A stretch of 15,272 bases of DNA from JAJPKE01 sp052143275 (GTDB lineage Bacteria > Chloroflexota > Ktedonobacteria > Ktedonobacterales > JADMIN01): NCBI GenBank assembly GCA_052143275.1, contig JBKQTH010000473.1:1-15272 (forward strand), given 5' to 3'. The translations under genes and the position numbers were made by a program. How positions within the stretch are numbered: position 1 is the first letter of the stretch; every line of letters begins with the position of its first letter. The notes under the pieces were generated by a model. That model was given only the letters and a program-made list of their open reading frames with translations, ran no database searches and was not told the DNA's origin. Shown here piece after piece: positions 14,642 through 15,272 of the stretch.

Positions 14642-15272
14642 TTACGCGACGAGCAGCGCCTCGCCGGCAGCGGCCAGCGTCTCTTCCACAATACGCGCGT
14701 TGTGGCTGCTCGAGACAAACGCAGACTCAAACTGTGACGGCGCGAGATAGATACCACGCTCCAGTAACGCATGAAAAAACCGCGCGTAGCGGGAAGTATC
14801 TGAAGTCTTGGCCTCTGCATAGTTGGTCACTGGAGCTTCATTGAAAAAGAAGCCCCACATACTTCCAGCGCTAGCTACCTGCATTGGCACTCCCGCTTCC
14901 CGTGCTGCCTGCAAAAAGCCCTGGGCAAGCTTAGCGGCTACCTGCTCAAGCCCTGAGAAAAATCCTGGCTGTTGGATGAGATGTAGAGTTGCCAGCCCTG
15001 CCGCCATTGCCAGCGGATTGCCTGAAAGCGTGCCTGCCTGGTAAACCGGACCCGATGGCGCCACCATCTTCATAATATCGGCTCTACCGCCATAGGCCGC
15101 CGCCGGAAGCCCGCCACCGATCACCTTTCCGAGACAAGTTAGATCAGGCCTCACGCCGAAGTGAGTCTGTGCCCCGCCGTAGGCCACCCTGAAGCCGGTC
15201 ATCACTTCGTCAAAGATCAAGAGGGCACCGTATTGACTAGTAATCTGGCGTAGCCCGGCCAGAAAGCCGGGG
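14642..15272 (-). CDS. hemL: Glutamate-1-semialdehyde 2,1-aminomutase, partial (C-terminal half)
   Basis: A PLP enzyme that converts glutamate-1-semialdehyde to 5-aminolevulinate, the committed C5-pathway step to heme. The frame is open to the right edge; the visible part is about 209 residues of an expected 430 or so, and the start lies beyond the window. Reading from the edge, PGFLAGLRQITSQYGALL leads into LIFDEVMTGFRVAYGGAQ, the cofactor aspartate segment. The PLP-binding lysine is in CLGKVIGGGLPAAAYGG, followed by VYQAGTLSGNPLAMAAG. These are HemL-specific rather than generic class III aminotransferase motifs. Its use implies the glutamyl-tRNA (C5) route to ALA, so hemA (glutamyl-tRNA reductase) should exist elsewhere in the genome. 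It is the most upstream visible gene of the heme run. Confidence 0.95.
   Translation of the reverse strand, partial: PGFLAGLRQITSQYGALLIFDEVMTGFRVAYGGAQTHFGVRPDLTCLGKVIGGGLPAAAYGGRADIMKMVAPSGPVYQAGTLSGNPLAMAAGLATLHLIQQPGFFSGLEQVAAKLAQGFLQAAREAGVPMQVASAGSMWGFFFNEAPVTNYAEAKTSDTSRYARFFHALLERGIYLAPSQFESAFVSSSHNARIVEETLAAAGEALLVA

Noticed and set aside
1..15272. A defence, mobile or otherwise novel multi-gene system
   Set aside because: All sizeable genes fall into known housekeeping families. I see no nuclease, helicase, toxin-antitoxin, transposase or reverse transcriptase motifs, and no spaced repeats like a CRISPR.

Overview
This is an ordinary chromosomal stretch of a bacterium, with mid-50s GC by eye, densely packed with housekeeping metabolic genes. 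Almost every gene has a clear purine-rich Shine-Dalgarno sequence 4-11 nt before its start. No tRNA, rRNA, CRISPR array, transposase, phage gene or defence system is visible. The ferrochelatase and LipM-like octanoyltransferase are of the Gram-positive/actinobacterial type, and other genes include a KGG-repeat stress protein and a DUF4870/Tic20-like membrane protein. Together these fit a Chloroflexota member, perhaps Ktedonobacteria-like. That placement is an inference from gene style and needs a homology search.

Layout. Left block (1-5932, all minus strand, read right to left): a PLP aminotransferase and gatB are probably co-transcribed. They are followed by a glutamate dehydrogenase, an M42 metallo-aminopeptidase and a small KGG-repeat stress protein. 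These last three genes are separated by 110-200 bp gaps, each holding a hairpin downstream of the preceding stop. The left edge of the window is a perfect 48-bp palindrome.

Middle block (5933-8277, plus strand): a divergent intergenic region carries an 18-bp tandem repeat with internal dyads. It is followed by a small DUF4870-like membrane protein, a 285-bp gap with a 13-bp tandem repeat and an operator-like inverted repeat abutting an extended -10, and then a 494-aa aldehyde dehydrogenase.

Right block (8304-15272, minus strand): a close-packed run reads hemL (partial, cut by the right edge), hemH, hemG/hemY, a four-helix membrane protein of unknown function, a LipM-like octanoyltransferase and ddl, then after 135 bp an L-Ala-D/L-Glu-type dipeptide epimerase. 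The first three are heme biosynthesis steps: glutamate-1-semialdehyde to ALA, oxidation of the porphyrinogen, and iron insertion. The last two touch cell-wall peptide metabolism: D-Ala-D-Ala synthesis and recycling of L-Ala-D-Glu.

The most useful second-look items are the edge palindrome, the tandem-repeat operator candidate between divergent genes, and a recurrent extended -10 (GTGCTAT) before three genes. Also notable are the U-tract-poor hairpins after most minus-strand transcription units, the cysteine-rich tail of the ferrochelatase, and the unknown membrane protein in the heme/lipoate run. I did not find a convincing undescribed multi-gene system.
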